DNA of 64,000 nt from Haliclystus octoradiatus (lineage: Eukaryota; Cnidaria; Staurozoa; Stauromedusae; Haliclystidae). The notes beneath the pieces were generated by a model. It had not been told where the DNA came from, did not search any database, and saw only the letters and a list, made by a program, of their open reading frames with translations. The position numbers and the translations under genes were made by a program. Positions within the stretch are counted from its first letter, which is position 1; each line of letters begins with the position of its first letter. The stretch spans positions 24,812,349 to 24,876,348 of the forward strand of contig OU744451.1 of NCBI GenBank assembly GCA_916610825.1, in the 5' to 3' direction. Positions 63,989 to 64,000 of the stretch are shown piece after piece.

Positions 63989-64000
63989 TGGAAGCTGCAA

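Overview
The window is nuclear DNA of an AT-rich, intron-rich invertebrate animal. The genes are spliced with GT-AG introns, and the sequence holds eukaryotic tRNA genes, non-LTR and Penelope-like retroelements, and many short inverted-repeat DNA elements. An interferon regulatory factor (IRF) gene is present, a family missing from insects and nematodes. A non-ecdysozoan animal such as a tunicate or another deuterostome is therefore likely, but the species cannot be fixed from this sequence.

Layout. (1) 1-1368, minus: 5' coding part of an ankyrin gene matching ANKS6, interrupted by a 500-N gap that looks like an assembly artefact. (2) 1369-8045: no gene seen; it holds a 1,140-bp inverted-repeat element with an 8-bp target duplication and several repeat relics. 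(3) 8046-12346, plus: a two-exon gene for a nuclear-type protein of about 1,240 residues with five U1/dsRNA-type zinc fingers. (4) 13781-18830, minus: signal-peptide and EGF-domain exons of a small secreted protein, separated by a tRNA-Val gene, a 40-bp minisatellite and a dead LINE. (5) 19800-27930: a nest of LINE fragments around an intronless GNAT acetyltransferase gene, including a 5'-truncated LINE with a long reverse transcriptase ORF. (6) 28380-35566, plus: a complete IRF gene in 8 coding exons (489 residues) with a CRE/TATA promoter. (7) 36690-63775, plus: 21 coding exons (1,009 codons) of the spliceosomal DEAH-box helicase DHX38/PRP16; its 3' end lies beyond the window.

All exon chains for IRF, DHX38 and the zinc-finger gene were checked for splice sites and reading phase and join without a break. 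DHX38 introns are heavily loaded with repeats. They hold a tRNA-Met gene, a 1.78-kb TTAA-flanked inverted-repeat element, three Penelope-like element copies (two as inverted dimers) and several MITE families.

Most notable: hammerhead ribozyme motifs at the ends of the Penelope-like elements, in intact and damaged versions; a sixfold tandem duplication of a DHX38 splice donor; an Arg-to-Cys change in DHX38 helicase motif VI; a GC-AG intron supported by phase and homology; and an Asn-to-Tyr change in the IRF recognition helix. The genes do not form a common pathway; they are ordinary neighbours in an animal genome.
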